Below are positions 1 to 8,310 of a stretch of DNA of 64,000 nucleotides, in pieces. Under the pieces are notes generated by a model. It did not search any database. It was not told where the DNA came from and worked only from the letters and a program-made list of their open reading frames with translations. Location of the stretch: contig OY970336.1 in the NCBI GenBank assembly GCA_963717455.1, positions 3,906,001-3,970,000 on the forward strand, in the 5' to 3' direction. A program made the translations under genes and the position numbers. This DNA comes from Bog-473 sp963717455 (GTDB lineage Bacteria > Actinomycetota > Acidimicrobiia > Acidimicrobiales > RAAP-2). The first letter of the stretch is position 1, and every line of letters begins with the position of its first letter.

Positions 1-825
1 CAGGACGTGATGCTGACGCTCGAATGCCAGGTGCTCGGCGATGGTGAGGGCGACCCTCGGCGTGAGGATCCGCTGAACCACCGGGTCGTCTGCGGTGTCG
101 AGCACGAGGGCGAGGTCACCGGCCGAGCTGCGGGTCTCGAGAGCCTGCACGACAGCGTCGGCGTCGGCGTGCGTCAGACCCATCGCGGCCACCACCACCT
201 TGAAGCTCTCGCCGCCGGCGTTGGCCTGGGCGGCGATCTGGGCGGCCAGTTCCAGGTGCGGCAGGCCGGCCGACGAGAACACCGGCAGCTTTTGACCCCG
301 GACCAGGGTCATGAGGGCATCGATGACCGAGATGCCGGTGAAGACGGGGTCCGAGGGGACATCGCGCTCGGTGGGATTGAGCGGGGCCCCCGCCACCGCC
401 CTCCGCTCGCCCGACAGCATGGGTGGGCCACCGTCGAGCGGCTCACCCATGCCGTTCCACACGCGCCCGAGCCAACCCTCCCCTACGGGGATGTCAAAGG
501 GACGCCCCTCGAAGGCCACCGACGCACGCTCGGGGTCGATGCCACCGGTGCCCTGGAGGACTTCGACGACGGCGACGTCGCGGTGGACCTCCAGGACGAG
601 GCCGGCGCGGACCTCCCCCGAGGTCAGACGCACCCGGGCGATCTCGTCCCAGCCCACGCCTTCGACGCCTCTGACAGCCAGCAGGGGTCCCTCCACCCAC
701 GACGCACCGCTGAATGCGACCGGGATGGGCACGGTGCCCTCGGCCGATGAGCTCTGGGGGTCGACGTCACCGGCCACCCGCTCCGCACCTTGAACGGGTG
801 GTTGTGAACCGGTCGCCCGCGTCAC
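1..825 (-). CDS. ntpB: V/A-type ATP synthase subunit B, partial (3' end outside window)
   Basis: The first 275 codons of the non-catalytic B subunit of a V/A-type rotary ATPase are present; the gene continues past base 1. The protein has an N-terminal beta-barrel with 'GRVWNGMGEPLDGGPP' at about residues 112-127, then 'ISVIDALMTLVRGQKLPVFS' and 'SSAGLPHLELAAQIAAQ'. That last segment is the family's degenerate nucleotide-binding loop, which lacks the Walker A lysine as expected for subunit B. The start is a GTG at 825-823 that overlaps the TGA of subunit A (GTGA), so translation is probably coupled. The subunit pairs with A in the cytoplasmic A3B3 head. Subunit D would be expected further left, outside the window. 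Confidence 0.93.
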   Translation of the reverse strand, partial: MTRATGSQPPVQGAERVAGDVDPQSSSAEGTVPIPVAFSGASWVEGPLLAVRGVEGVGWDEIARVRLTSGEVRAGLVLEVHRDVAVVEVLQGTGGIDPERASVAFEGRPFDIPVGEGWLGRVWNGMGEPLDGGPPMLSGERRAVAGAPLNPTERDVPSDPVFTGISVIDALMTLVRGQKLPVFSSAGLPHLELAAQIAAQANAGGESFKVVVAAMGLTHADADAVVQALETRSSAGDLALVLDTADDPVVQRILTPRVALTIAEHLAFERQHHVL

Positions 826-2567
826 GCCAGGCCGTCCAGCCCGGCCAGCACCTCGCCCTGTAGTTGGAGCACTGCCTGGGCGTCGTCAGGTCCGGTGGCG
901 TCGCGGGCCCTGGTCACCGGGGCGAAATCAAACTCCTCAATGGCGGACACAGGAAGGCCCGCTTCGACCAGTCCGAGGCACCGGTCGCTCACCGCCAGCA
1001 CCAGCTCGAGCAGGGCGCTCTGCTTCTCGGGTCCGCAGTAGGCGTCGTTCTCGCTCAGGGCGCTCTGCTGGAGGACCCCCTCCCGCAGCAGTCGCCCGGT
1101 GAGCAGCACGATCCGCTCCTGACCGGGGAGAGCGCTCAGGCCGATGAGCTCGACGACCGAGGCCAGGCGGTCCGCCTCGGCCAGGAGGGCGACCGCTCGG
1201 GCTCGGGTGGCGGCCCACCCGACGCGCCCCTCGGTCGCGTGCCAGGCGGCGACGGCCTGGGCGTCCCGGGAAAAGGACCGACGCCACGTCACCGCAGGGT
1301 AGTGCCGGGCATAGGCGAGCTCCCGGTCGAGAGACCAGAGACACCGCACAAATCGCTCCGTGTGGGCAGTCACCGGCTCGGTCATGTCTCCGCCGGGCGG
1401 CGACACCGCGCCGATGATCGTCACGGAGCCCTCGGTGCCACCGAGCGTGGTGGCCCGGGCGGCCCGCTCGTAGAAGGCGGCCAGGGCGGATGCCAAGCCG
1501 GCGGGATAGCCCTCCTCGGCCGGGAGCTCGCCGCTCCGGGAGGAGAACTCCCGCAGAGCCTCCGCCCACCTCGACGTCGAGTCGGCGAGCAGCACGGCGT
1601 GATAGCCCATGTCGCGGTAGTACTCAGCGACGGTCATGCCGGTGTAGATGCTCGCTTCACGCGCCATGACGGGCATGTTCGACGTGTTGGCGATCACGAC
1701 GGTGCGCTCGAGCAGGCTGCAGCCCGATCTCGGATCGGTGAGCGCGGCGAGATCGGCCAGGGCGTCGGCGAGCTCGTTGCCCCGCTCCCCACAGCCGACG
1801 AAGACGATCACGTCAGCGTCGCACCACTTGACGATCTGCTGGAGTAGGACCGTCTTGCCGGTGCCGAAACCCCCTGGCACTGCGGCCGTCCCCCCGCGGG
1901 CGATGGGGAACAGCAGGTCGATGACCCGCTGGCCGCTGACGAGTGGCACGAACGGCCGCAGACGCTCACCGACGGGCCGTGGTCGGCGCACCGGCCACTC
2001 CTCGACGAGGGTGACGGAAAGATCACCCACCGTGGCGATTGGCTCCTCCTCGTCCACCTCACCGGCGCCGGCGAGCCAACGAAGGGGGCCGCGGGCACCG
2101 GGCGGCACGAGGACGCGGTGCTCGAAGTCGCCAACGGCGACGCTCCCGAGGCGCGTACCCGCCGCCACCTCGGTGCCGATGTGCACCCGCGCCGGCTCGA
2201 ACGTCCAGTGGGCGGAGGTCCGCGGGCGCTGCAGCGAACCGGGGGCCAGCCAGATGGGCCGGCCGGCGAGCGGGCGGAGCAGTCCGTCGAAGATGGATCC
2301 CAGGAGGCTGGGGCCGAGACCCGCAGAGAGAGGTTGCCCCCGCCCTGCCACCGGGTCGCCGACCCGGAGGCCGCCGGTGTATTCGAAGGCCTCAGCGGTC
2401 AGCGAGCCCTCGTGGATCGCGACGACCTCGGCGGGGAGTCGCCGGTCGCCGACCTCCACGATGTCAAGGGCAGCCACACCGGCCAGGCCCTCGACCTCCA
2501 CCAGGGGGCCGTTCACGCGGACGACGTGGCCACCTGCGCTGAACCCCTCGCCGATGGCAGCGCTCAT
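822..2567 (-). CDS. ntpA: V/A-type ATP synthase subunit A (catalytic)
   Basis: This is the 581-residue catalytic nucleotide-binding subunit of a V/A-type H+ (or Na+) ATPase. The Walker A loop is 'GGFGTGKTVLLQQ' at about residues 232-244, followed by 'FVGCGERGNE', 'NTSNMPVMAREASIYTG' and 'LLADSTSRWAEALREFSSR', all hallmarks of the A subunit. The A-specific insertion after the N-terminal barrel ('WTFEPARVHIGTEVAAG') separates it from F-type beta. The length matches the family. I chose ATG 2567, which overlaps the TGA of the E subunit (ATGA); an in-frame TTG lies six bases earlier. The gene overlaps subunit B by four bases. Confidence 0.97.
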   Translation of the reverse strand: MSAAIGEGFSAGGHVVRVNGPLVEVEGLAGVAALDIVEVGDRRLPAEVVAIHEGSLTAEAFEYTGGLRVGDPVAGRGQPLSAGLGPSLLGSIFDGLLRPLAGRPIWLAPGSLQRPRTSAHWTFEPARVHIGTEVAAGTRLGSVAVGDFEHRVLVPPGARGPLRWLAGAGEVDEEEPIATVGDLSVTLVEEWPVRRPRPVGERLRPFVPLVSGQRVIDLLFPIARGGTAAVPGGFGTGKTVLLQQIVKWCDADVIVFVGCGERGNELADALADLAALTDPRSGCSLLERTVVIANTSNMPVMAREASIYTGMTVAEYYRDMGYHAVLLADSTSRWAEALREFSSRSGELPAEEGYPAGLASALAAFYERAARATTLGGTEGSVTIIGAVSPPGGDMTEPVTAHTERFVRCLWSLDRELAYARHYPAVTWRRSFSRDAQAVAAWHATEGRVGWAATRARAVALLAEADRLASVVELIGLSALPGQERIVLLTGRLLREGVLQQSALSENDAYCGPEKQSALLELVLAVSDRCLGLVEAGLPVSAIEEFDFAPVTRARDATGPDDAQAVLQLQGEVLAGLDGLA

Positions 2568-3139
2568 GCCCAAAGCCCCTGGAGCACGTCACCGAGCGTC
2601 TGCAGCTCGAGCTCGACGAGGACCGGTGCGCTCAAGTCGAGCACGACACCGTCGCGCACGGCGACGATGCCGGGACGGCCCCGGTCGGGCTGGCGTACCT
2701 CGGCCTGGTCTCCCAGGCGCGCCCGGGCCACGTCGCCAAGGCGCGCCACGAGGTCGGTTGCCGCCGAGGTGCCCTCCTGATCCGCGAGCTGCTCCAGCGC
2801 GCCCTGGCGCACCGCCTCGTAGAGGGCACGCTGTGCCTCGAGCACGGTGTGGCGGGCCTCCCGCCGCGCGTCGGCAAGCTGGGCTGCGGCCAACCGCTGT
2901 GCGGTGGCCGTGCCCTCCGCCCGGGCGGCTTGGACGAGCCGCTCGCCCTCGGTGCGAGCTGCCTCGAGCGTCGCCGCAGCGTCGGCCTCGGCCCGGGCCA
3001 AGATGAGCACCGACTGACCGCGGGCGTCCTCCTCCAGGGCGTCGGTCACGGCGCCGAGGCTTGCCTCGAGGCCTGGTCGCGCCGTACTGGGCGCTCTCGG
3101 AGGCCTGCCCGCGTCCGGGGGCGAAGAGATGACGGTCAT
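2564..3139 (-). CDS. ntpE: V/A-type ATP synthase subunit E-like (peripheral stalk)
   Basis: The product is a 191-residue stalk protein with a long alanine/arginine/glutamate-rich N-terminal helix (about residues 25-110: 'ILARAEADAAATLEAARTEGERLVQAARAEG'-type heptads, cut short here by design of the record at 'ARTEGERLVQAARA') and a small C-terminal domain ending 'LVELELQTLGDVLQGLWA'. This architecture is that of the E subunit, which forms the peripheral stalk with the G/H subunit. Its place between F and A and the four-base overlaps on both sides (ATGA at 3139 and at 2567-2564) support the assignment. Sequence conservation of E subunits is weak, so context carries much of the call. Confidence 0.85.
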   Translation of the reverse strand: MTVISSPPDAGRPPRAPSTARPGLEASLGAVTDALEEDARGQSVLILARAEADAAATLEAARTEGERLVQAARAEGTATAQRLAAAQLADARREARHTVLEAQRALYEAVRQGALEQLADQEGTSAATDLVARLGDVARARLGDQAEVRQPDRGRPGIVAVRDGVVLDLSAPVLVELELQTLGDVLQGLWA

Positions 3140-3357
3140 GCCGGCATGATCACGATCAGGACGTTGCGCCGCTCAACCAGGACTGCCTCGCCCAGCGCTT
3201 GGGTCGCAGCGGGCGTCAGCACCACGAGAGAGGCGTCCGGGGGCAGCGAGGCCCAGGCACGCGCCACCTCCTCACCCTCTGCTTCGATCGCCAGTGCGCC
3301 CGCCAGTGCGTACCCCATCACCCTCGCCGGCTCGCCGAGCACGACCACCTGGCCCAC
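3136..3357 (-). CDS. ntpG: V/A-type ATP synthase subunit F (short)
   Basis: This 73-residue protein is the F subunit, called NtpG in Enterococcus. It is a Rossmann-like part of the central rotor stalk. Visible landmarks are the first strand with the 'GY.LAG' turn ('VVVLGEPARVMGYALAGA'), a central 'LVVLTPAATQAL' segment and the C-terminal strand 'VLIVIMPA'. Most F subunits have about 100 residues, so this one lacks the usual C-terminal helix that contacts subunit B. It starts at GTG 3357, nine bases after the K gene, and its TGA overlaps the ATG of the E gene. Confidence 0.8.
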   Translation of the reverse strand: MGQVVVLGEPARVMGYALAGALAIEAEGEEVARAWASLPPDASLVVLTPAATQALGEAVLVERRNVLIVIMPA

Positions 3358-3366
3358 CGGGGCTTG

Positions 3367-3786
3367 CTACACCTTTCCGATCAGGATGATGGCGACGACC
3401 AACCCGTAGATGGCGATGCCTTCGGCCAGCCCCACGATGACCATGGCACGCCCGAACATCTCCGGGCGCTCGCTGAGCGCTGCCAGGGCGGCAGATCCGG
3501 TGTACGCGACAGCGATGGCGGCGCCGATGGACGACCCCGCGACGGCGATGGCGGCGCCGATCAGCGCTTGTCCGGCATAGGGCTTCGCCGCGGCGGCCGT
3601 TCCGGTCGCCGCCGCGCCCGGCGACGCCGACGCGGCAAGGATGACCAACACACCCGCACCGAGCAGCAGGAGGAGGTTGAGGGCCTTGACGGCCCTGATG
3701 CCGCCCCGCGGATGTCTGCGCAACTCCAGGGCGATCCCGGCTGACACCACAGCCAGGATGGGAACGGCGATGAGCCAGGTGATCAT
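3367..3786 (-). CDS. ntpK: V/A-type ATP synthase subunit K (membrane rotor ring)
   Basis: This 139-residue membrane protein has a canonical c-ring hairpin in its C-terminal half. The ion-binding glutamate lies in 'IVGLAEGIAIYGLVVAI' (about residues 117-133) and the polar loop is 'ALSERPEMFGRAM'. The N-terminal half adds two hydrophobic stretches (about residues 2-20 and 35-55) joined by a basic loop 'RRHPRGGIRA' and a Gly/Ala-rich linker. It is therefore four-helix, but only the second hairpin carries the carboxylate, as if one hairpin of a duplicated K subunit had diverged. ATG 3786 is preceded by AGGAGA. Confidence 0.93.
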   Translation of the reverse strand: MITWLIAVPILAVVSAGIALELRRHPRGGIRAVKALNLLLLLGAGVLVILAASASPGAAATGTAAAAKPYAGQALIGAAIAVAGSSIGAAIAVAYTGSAALAALSERPEMFGRAMVIVGLAEGIAIYGLVVAIILIGKV

Positions 3787-3796
3787 GGGGTCTCCT

Positions 3797-5200
3797 TCAT
3801 TGACGGACTGCTACCTGCCACGGGCGGAACTCCCTGCCCTCGCTGGTGAAGACACGGGAAAATACTTCGTAGTACTCGAGTCTGAGGGCCTGCACGCCTG
3901 CCACGAGTGCTTCCAGCGCGAAGGTGATGGCGTTCCCGCCCGAGAACAGCACGATCGCCGCTGTCACACCCACCACGCCGCCGGCTCGCCACAGGTCCAC
4001 GGTGCCCTCCCACACCAGGGCGCCCAATGCGGCGTGGGTCAGACCGAAGGCGGCGAGCCGGGCGAACGAGATGGTGTTGGTGCCCAGGCGGATGACCGAG
4101 TCGAAGAGCTCGATGCCCGCTTGCAATGCCCCGCCGGCGCGGCCACCCGCTTCGGCGAAAAGCCCGACGTATCCAAAAGCCAGGCCGGCCAGGGCGAGGG
4201 CCGCACCGGCGAGAGCGAGCGTCGAACTGTGCTCGTACCAGCCGCCAAAGACGAGAGCCAGGCCCAGGTAGAGGCACCCTCCGGCCAGCCCCGACAGTGC
4301 CACCAGCGAGCGAATGGCGCCGCCCTCCCGGAAGCGGTTGATGGAACCGAGCACGTACGAGCATGCCAGGAGGGCGAACCCCACGCCGATCGACACTGCG
4401 AGCAGCGTGGTGGCGTTGTCGAGCGGACGGAGCCAAACCGTGGGCACCAGCCCGGTGGGGCCGAACGCCTCGCCGTAGGCGAACCCGAAGGCGATGCTCG
4501 CCAGGGCGGCACCGATCACGAACGGTGCGGCCCAGCGGAACCGGCTGAGCCATGCCGCCTTGCCGGGCCCCGCCCGCCAGACGGCGATACCGAGACCGAG
4601 CAGCAGCAGGCCCTGCCCCACGTCGCCGAACATCATCCCGAACATCACGACGTACGCGAGGCCGGCCAGTACCGAAGGGTTGACGTCGGCGTAGGGCACC
4701 GTGCCGTAGGTGTTCACGAGAGGCTGGAACGCCCCCGTCGCACCGCCACCCGGCAGGGAGGTGGGCGGTTGCACCCCCGGTGGCCGGCGGAGGCGAACGA
4801 CGCCTGCCCCCAGGGGGGCGAGGCGTGCTGCGAGCTCGTCGACGGCATCAGCGGGGCTCCAGCCGGCCAGCGCTGCGACCGCTCCCTCTTGCACCATGCT
4901 GCTCCTGACCTGCTCCAACTCCGCTTCGCCGGCCAAGCCGTCGAGGTCGCCGCGGCCTGCGAGCGATGCGACGTCCGTGGGCTCGACGATCAGCACTGGC
5001 TGTGGCGCACGGCCTCGTGTTCCACGCGAGAGGCTTTGCAGGGCGAGGGTCGCCGGCCCCGGAGGGGTGTTGCCGAGACGTTCGGGCTCGATCGTGCCCT
5101 CTGCGGCCACGGCGACCAGCACCGATCGGACGCGGCTGACAGGTGACACCACCGCGATCCGCTCCATGCGTGCGGGGGCAAGCGTGTCAGGCCACGCCAT
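3797..5200 (-). CDS. ntpI: V/A-type ATP synthase subunit I (membrane stator), short form
   Basis: This is the membrane stator subunit that forms the ion half-channels against the K ring. The C-terminal half has the conserved membrane segments: 'VVMFGMMFGDVGQGLLLL' (about residues 190-207), a series of helices, 'NTISFARLAAFGLTHAALG' with the essential arginine region, and 'LEALVAGVQALRLEYYEVFS'. At 467 residues it is much shorter than typical I subunits (about 620-700); the missing part is in the N-terminal cytoplasmic arm, which has only about 170 residues. I chose ATG 5200, overlapping the C gene by 14 bases, because the frame upstream of it has the composition of antisense noise within the C gene. 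Confidence 0.92.
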   Translation of the reverse strand: MAWPDTLAPARMERIAVVSPVSRVRSVLVAVAAEGTIEPERLGNTPPGPATLALQSLSRGTRGRAPQPVLIVEPTDVASLAGRGDLDGLAGEAELEQVRSSMVQEGAVAALAGWSPADAVDELAARLAPLGAGVVRLRRPPGVQPPTSLPGGGATGAFQPLVNTYGTVPYADVNPSVLAGLAYVVMFGMMFGDVGQGLLLLGLGIAVWRAGPGKAAWLSRFRWAAPFVIGAALASIAFGFAYGEAFGPTGLVPTVWLRPLDNATTLLAVSIGVGFALLACSYVLGSINRFREGGAIRSLVALSGLAGGCLYLGLALVFGGWYEHSSTLALAGAALALAGLAFGYVGLFAEAGGRAGGALQAGIELFDSVIRLGTNTISFARLAAFGLTHAALGALVWEGTVDLWRAGGVVGVTAAIVLFSGGNAITFALEALVAGVQALRLEYYEVFSRVFTSEGREFRPWQVAVRQ

Positions 5201-6110
5201 CGAGCACCTCCGCGCCCCGCCCCTGCCGAGCGGCAACCTCCAGGGCACCACGCACACGCCACGCGTCTGCGGCGAGGGCCGCAATAGCCCCGACGGTCGC
5301 GGCAGGTTCGGGGCGGCCCCGCATGACCAGGACCAGCCCCTCGCTCCAGAGCCGGTGCCACCAACCGGCCTCTGCCGCCCAAAGGTCCTCGGGACCCGAG
5401 ACGTCGGCCAGCAGCCAGGCACTATGCCGGGGCAAGCCCTCAGCAAGCTCGCGTAGGGAGCGCGCCTGGGCCAGGCGCTCACCCAGCACGGCCCTGACGT
5501 GCGTCGCTGTCGGCGTTCCGGGCTCGAACGACACGCCCGACGCCAGGCACCGGGCGAACACGAGCGCGGCGTACGTGATGGCCCACCCGGCGGCTTCGGG
5601 CACGTCCTCAACGACCCGGCGGGCCAGGGCCAGCTCGAGCCCCAACACGAGAGCACTGCGTTCACTCGCCCCGGGGTCGCCCCAGGGCGACGCGGCCAGC
5701 GCACTCCGAAGCTCGCTGACCGTCGTCACCGACGAGAGGCGTGGAACCGTGGCGAACGAGCCGAGGTCGTAGGGATGTGGTGCCTCGTGCCCCTCCAGCC
5801 GCGCCAGCTCACCCCGCAGGTTGGCGAGCTCGAACGCACCAGCCAGGACCCGGAGCCGCGACGCGCCGAGCGGTGGACTCCAGCCGGCGAGCACACGAAG
5901 GTTCCACAGGACCGAGCCGGTCACGGCACGCCCGGCACCCGCCAGGTCGAGGTCCGGGCGAAGCCGCGTCGCGTACACGGTGGTGTCGAGCACGTCGAGC
6001 GCCAGCCGGAGTGATCCGGCCCCAGCCAGCTGGCGGGTCCGCTCCGGGCCGAGGCAATGCTGCACCAGATAGCGGCTCCGGACCTGCGCCGCGACCCATC
6101 CGGCGCTCAT
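5187..6110 (-). CDS. ntpC: V/A-type ATP synthase subunit C (central stalk cap, AC39/d-like)
   Basis: The product is a 307-residue, mostly alpha-helical, Ala/Leu/Arg-rich protein with no membrane segment. It has the feel of the V0D/AC39 family: repeated helical units such as 'AFELANLRGELARLEGH' and 'HPYDLGSFATVPRLSSV', where related proteins have 'FELRNLKAIIRA'. It would sit on the K ring and receive the central stalk. Position between the G/H-like stalk gene (ATGA overlap at 6110-6107) and subunit I supports the call. Sequence similarity alone would be modest evidence, so the assignment leans on operon context. Confidence 0.82.
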   Translation of the reverse strand: MSAGWVAAQVRSRYLVQHCLGPERTRQLAGAGSLRLALDVLDTTVYATRLRPDLDLAGAGRAVTGSVLWNLRVLAGWSPPLGASRLRVLAGAFELANLRGELARLEGHEAPHPYDLGSFATVPRLSSVTTVSELRSALAASPWGDPGASERSALVLGLELALARRVVEDVPEAAGWAITYAALVFARCLASGVSFEPGTPTATHVRAVLGERLAQARSLRELAEGLPRHSAWLLADVSGPEDLWAAEAGWWHRLWSEGLVLVMRGRPEPAATVGAIAALAADAWRVRGALEVAARQGRGAEVLDGVA

Positions 6111-6550
6111 GGTGCAGGCCCTGCAGCGGTGCCGATCGCCAGCACTCTTCGCACGAGCTCATCGACCGCCGGTTGGATGCCGTGCTCGGCATTGTCGCTG
6201 ATGGCCGTGGCGCGTCGCCGTCCATCGTTGAGGAGATCACGGCGCTCGTCGGCGGCTCTCGCCAGCAGGACCGCCGCAGCCTCCGCCCTGGCGTCCCTCG
6301 TCATGGTGCGCGCCGTGGCGACGATCTCGGATGCTTCCTCGACCGCACGGGTCCGGCGAGCCTGCCCTTCTGCCACTGCGTCAGCGACCGTCGCCGCGAC
6401 GTCCTCGTTGACGTCCCGGAGGGCGGCGAAGACCGGCTCAAGCTCCATGCGTAGCACCTCACTCCGGTCTGCCGGAACCGCGGCGATGGCCGCCGGGCCC
6501 GGTACTGCCATGAGGCGGAATCGGCGCAACAACTCACTCGGCGTGGGCAC
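6107..6550 (-). CDS. V/A-type ATPase peripheral stalk subunit G/H-like
   Basis: The first gene of the ATPase cluster encodes 147 residues that are almost entirely a charged coiled coil (about residues 25-135, with 'VADAVAEGQARRTRAVEEA' and 'AAAVLLARAADERRDLLND'). This is the shape expected for the small stalk subunit that pairs with E (NtpF or subunit G/H). The start is GTG 6550; a promoter may lie in the 159-base gap to the upstream acyl carrier protein gene, which is on the same strand. The assignment rests on length, coiled-coil character and operon position. Confidence 0.72.
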   Translation of the reverse strand: MPTPSELLRRFRLMAVPGPAAIAAVPADRSEVLRMELEPVFAALRDVNEDVAATVADAVAEGQARRTRAVEEASEIVATARTMTRDARAEAAAVLLARAADERRDLLNDGRRRATAISDNAEHGIQPAVDELVRRVLAIGTAAGPAP

Positions 6551-6709
6551 GACGCTGCCTCCCCTTGGCCCTCGACGGTGCGATCATACGAGTCGGCCTG
6601 GGCCGAGAGCATGGTCGAGCGGATGCGCGCCGGGTCGCCATCGGCATCGGCGGCCACGGGCGTGGCAGGCGCGGTCGACCCTCAGCCGGCCGGCCCTCGT
6701 CGCCACGCC

Positions 6710-6952
6710 TCACGCGTGTGCAACGAGGTAGTCGGCACACTTCTCAACGGTTGACAGCTGGGGATAGTCCAGCTCGGGTATCTCGATACCCGTCCGCTCG
6801 TGCAGGCCGATCATGAAATTCAAGAAGTCCATGGAGTCGAGATCGAGCGCCTCGGCCATGGACTCCCCCGGCCCGACCTCCCCAAGGTCCGCTTCGGGCG
6901 CCACCTGATGGAGCACGTCACGCATGATGTCGAGGGCATCGTCTCGGGTCAT
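6710..6952 (-). CDS. Acyl carrier protein
   Basis: This 80-residue protein is a phosphopantetheine-carrying acyl carrier protein. The attachment site is the serine of 'ALDLDSMDFLNFMIGLHE' (about residue 40), in the classic D-S-M/L context, with 'TGIEIPELDYPQL' forming helix III. Its ATG overlaps the TGA of the dihydrolipoamide acyltransferase (E2) gene by four bases, so it is the last gene of the acetyl-CoA synthetase/2-oxoacid dehydrogenase operon. No fatty acid or polyketide synthase gene is nearby. Its acyl cargo cannot be read from the sequence; a link to the neighbouring acyltransferase complex is an inference. Confidence 0.93.
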   Translation of the reverse strand: MTRDDALDIMRDVLHQVAPEADLGEVGPGESMAEALDLDSMDFLNFMIGLHERTGIEIPELDYPQLSTVEKCADYLVAHA

Positions 6953-8310
6953 AGTTCCTCCGGTGCTTGCAGGAGATGGTCGATCGCGGAGAGGAAGAGT
7001 CCGCCTCGGTGGCCATCGCTCACCCGGTGGTCCGCAGCGAGGGTGGCCGTGACCGTGGGCCGAGCCCCGAGCAGCCCACCTTCAGCCCACGGTCGTTCGG
7101 CTACCTTGCCGAAGCCGACGAGGGCCACCTGGGGCGGATAGATCACCCCGAAGACCTGATCGACGCCGAGATCCCCGAGGTTCGTGACGGTGATGGTCGG
7201 ATCGCTCATCTCCGAGCTCCGCAGCCGACCGACGCGTGTCCTTGTGACGAGATCCCGCAGCGCCACCATGAGGTCATCGAGTCCCAGCATGGCCGTGTCG
7301 TGGATGGCGGGTGCGATGACCCCTCCACCGCGCAGTGAGATGGCCACGCCGACCTGCACGGCCGCGCTCGCCTCGAACCTCCCGTCGATCATGAAGCCAT
7401 TCATCTCGGGGACGGTCGCTACGGCACGGGCCGTCGCCTTCAGCAGCAGCACGGGCATGACGAGACGCTCGGTGATGGTGCGACTGGCGTTCACATGCTC
7501 CAGCCACTCCGATGCCGCCCGCATGTCAATGGTCGTCGAGAGGTAGTAGTGCGGTATCTCCCGCTTGGAACGGGCCATGAGCGCACCGATGGCCCGTCGC
7601 AGTGCGGCCTGTTTCGCCGCGGCATCGCTGGTCGGGCCGGCACTCGCGGGAGGCTCAGCGACGACGGGCTCACCCGGCGCCACGGCCGGTCGAGACCGGG
7701 GCGCACCGAGCTTCCGGACATCCGGCTCGGTCACCGCCCCCCCTGGCCCGGTCCCCCGGACGGAGTTGAGGTCGACGCCCAGCTCGGCTGCCACGCGGCG
7801 GGCCCATGGTGAGGCACGCACCCGACCGGACGGAGGCTGTGACGCGGCGAGAGCCCGCTCGACGTCGCGACGAGTGATCACGCCACCCTCCCCGGTGCCA
7901 GTGACGCCCGCGAGGTCGATGCCCGACTCGGCGGCGAGGTGGCGCACGACGGGTGAGCGCACCACAGGCGCCGCGGTCGTGGCCACCTCCCGCCCGGTCG
8001 GGTGCGTGGGCTCGGTCGGGAGAACGGTTTCGCTCGAGGCGGGCATGGAGCCGCGTGGCTCGGGGGAGCCCGACACGCCCCTCCGGACCCGGGCGAGCAC
8101 CGTCCCGACCGGGACCTCTTCGCCCACGGGCACCACGATCGCCTCGATCACCCCGGACTCGAAGATCTCCACCTCGATCGTCGACTTCTCCGTCTCGACA
8201 ACCGCCACGATGTCGCCGCGCTTGACCTCGTCGCCGACCTTCACGAGCCACTCGGTGACGCGACCCGCCTCCATGTCGGCGCCGAGCGACGGCATGCGGA
8301 AATCCCCCAT
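6949..8310 (-). CDS. 2-oxoacid dehydrogenase E2, dihydrolipoamide acyltransferase
   Basis: This 453-residue E2 transfers the acyl group from the E1 thiamine adduct to CoA. In order it has one lipoyl domain (residues 1-78, lipoyl lysine in 'VVETEKSTIEVEIF'), a proline/threonine-rich linker, two peripheral-subunit-binding domains (about 118-155, 'VRHLAAESGIDLAGVTGTG'; about 165-203, 'VAAELGVDLNSVRGTGPGG'), a second linker and the catalytic domain ending with 'AADHRVSDGHRGGLFL', which carries the catalytic His and Asp. Two binding domains for one lipoyl domain is uncommon. ATG 8310 shares one base with the stop of the E1beta gene (TGATG). Confidence 0.95.
   Translation of the reverse strand: MGDFRMPSLGADMEAGRVTEWLVKVGDEVKRGDIVAVVETEKSTIEVEIFESGVIEAIVVPVGEEVPVGTVLARVRRGVSGSPEPRGSMPASSETVLPTEPTHPTGREVATTAAPVVRSPVVRHLAAESGIDLAGVTGTGEGGVITRRDVERALAASQPPSGRVRASPWARRVAAELGVDLNSVRGTGPGGAVTEPDVRKLGAPRSRPAVAPGEPVVAEPPASAGPTSDAAAKQAALRRAIGALMARSKREIPHYYLSTTIDMRAASEWLEHVNASRTITERLVMPVLLLKATARAVATVPEMNGFMIDGRFEASAAVQVGVAISLRGGGVIAPAIHDTAMLGLDDLMVALRDLVTRTRVGRLRSSEMSDPTITVTNLGDLGVDQVFGVIYPPQVALVGFGKVAERPWAEGGLLGARPTVTATLAADHRVSDGHRGGLFLSAIDHLLQAPEEL

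Noticed and set aside
5201..5704. N-terminal extension of ATPase subunit I to 635 residues, which would give the usual family length
   Set aside because: The extra residues have antisense-like Arg/Ser/Pro composition and lie wholly inside the C-subunit gene in another frame.
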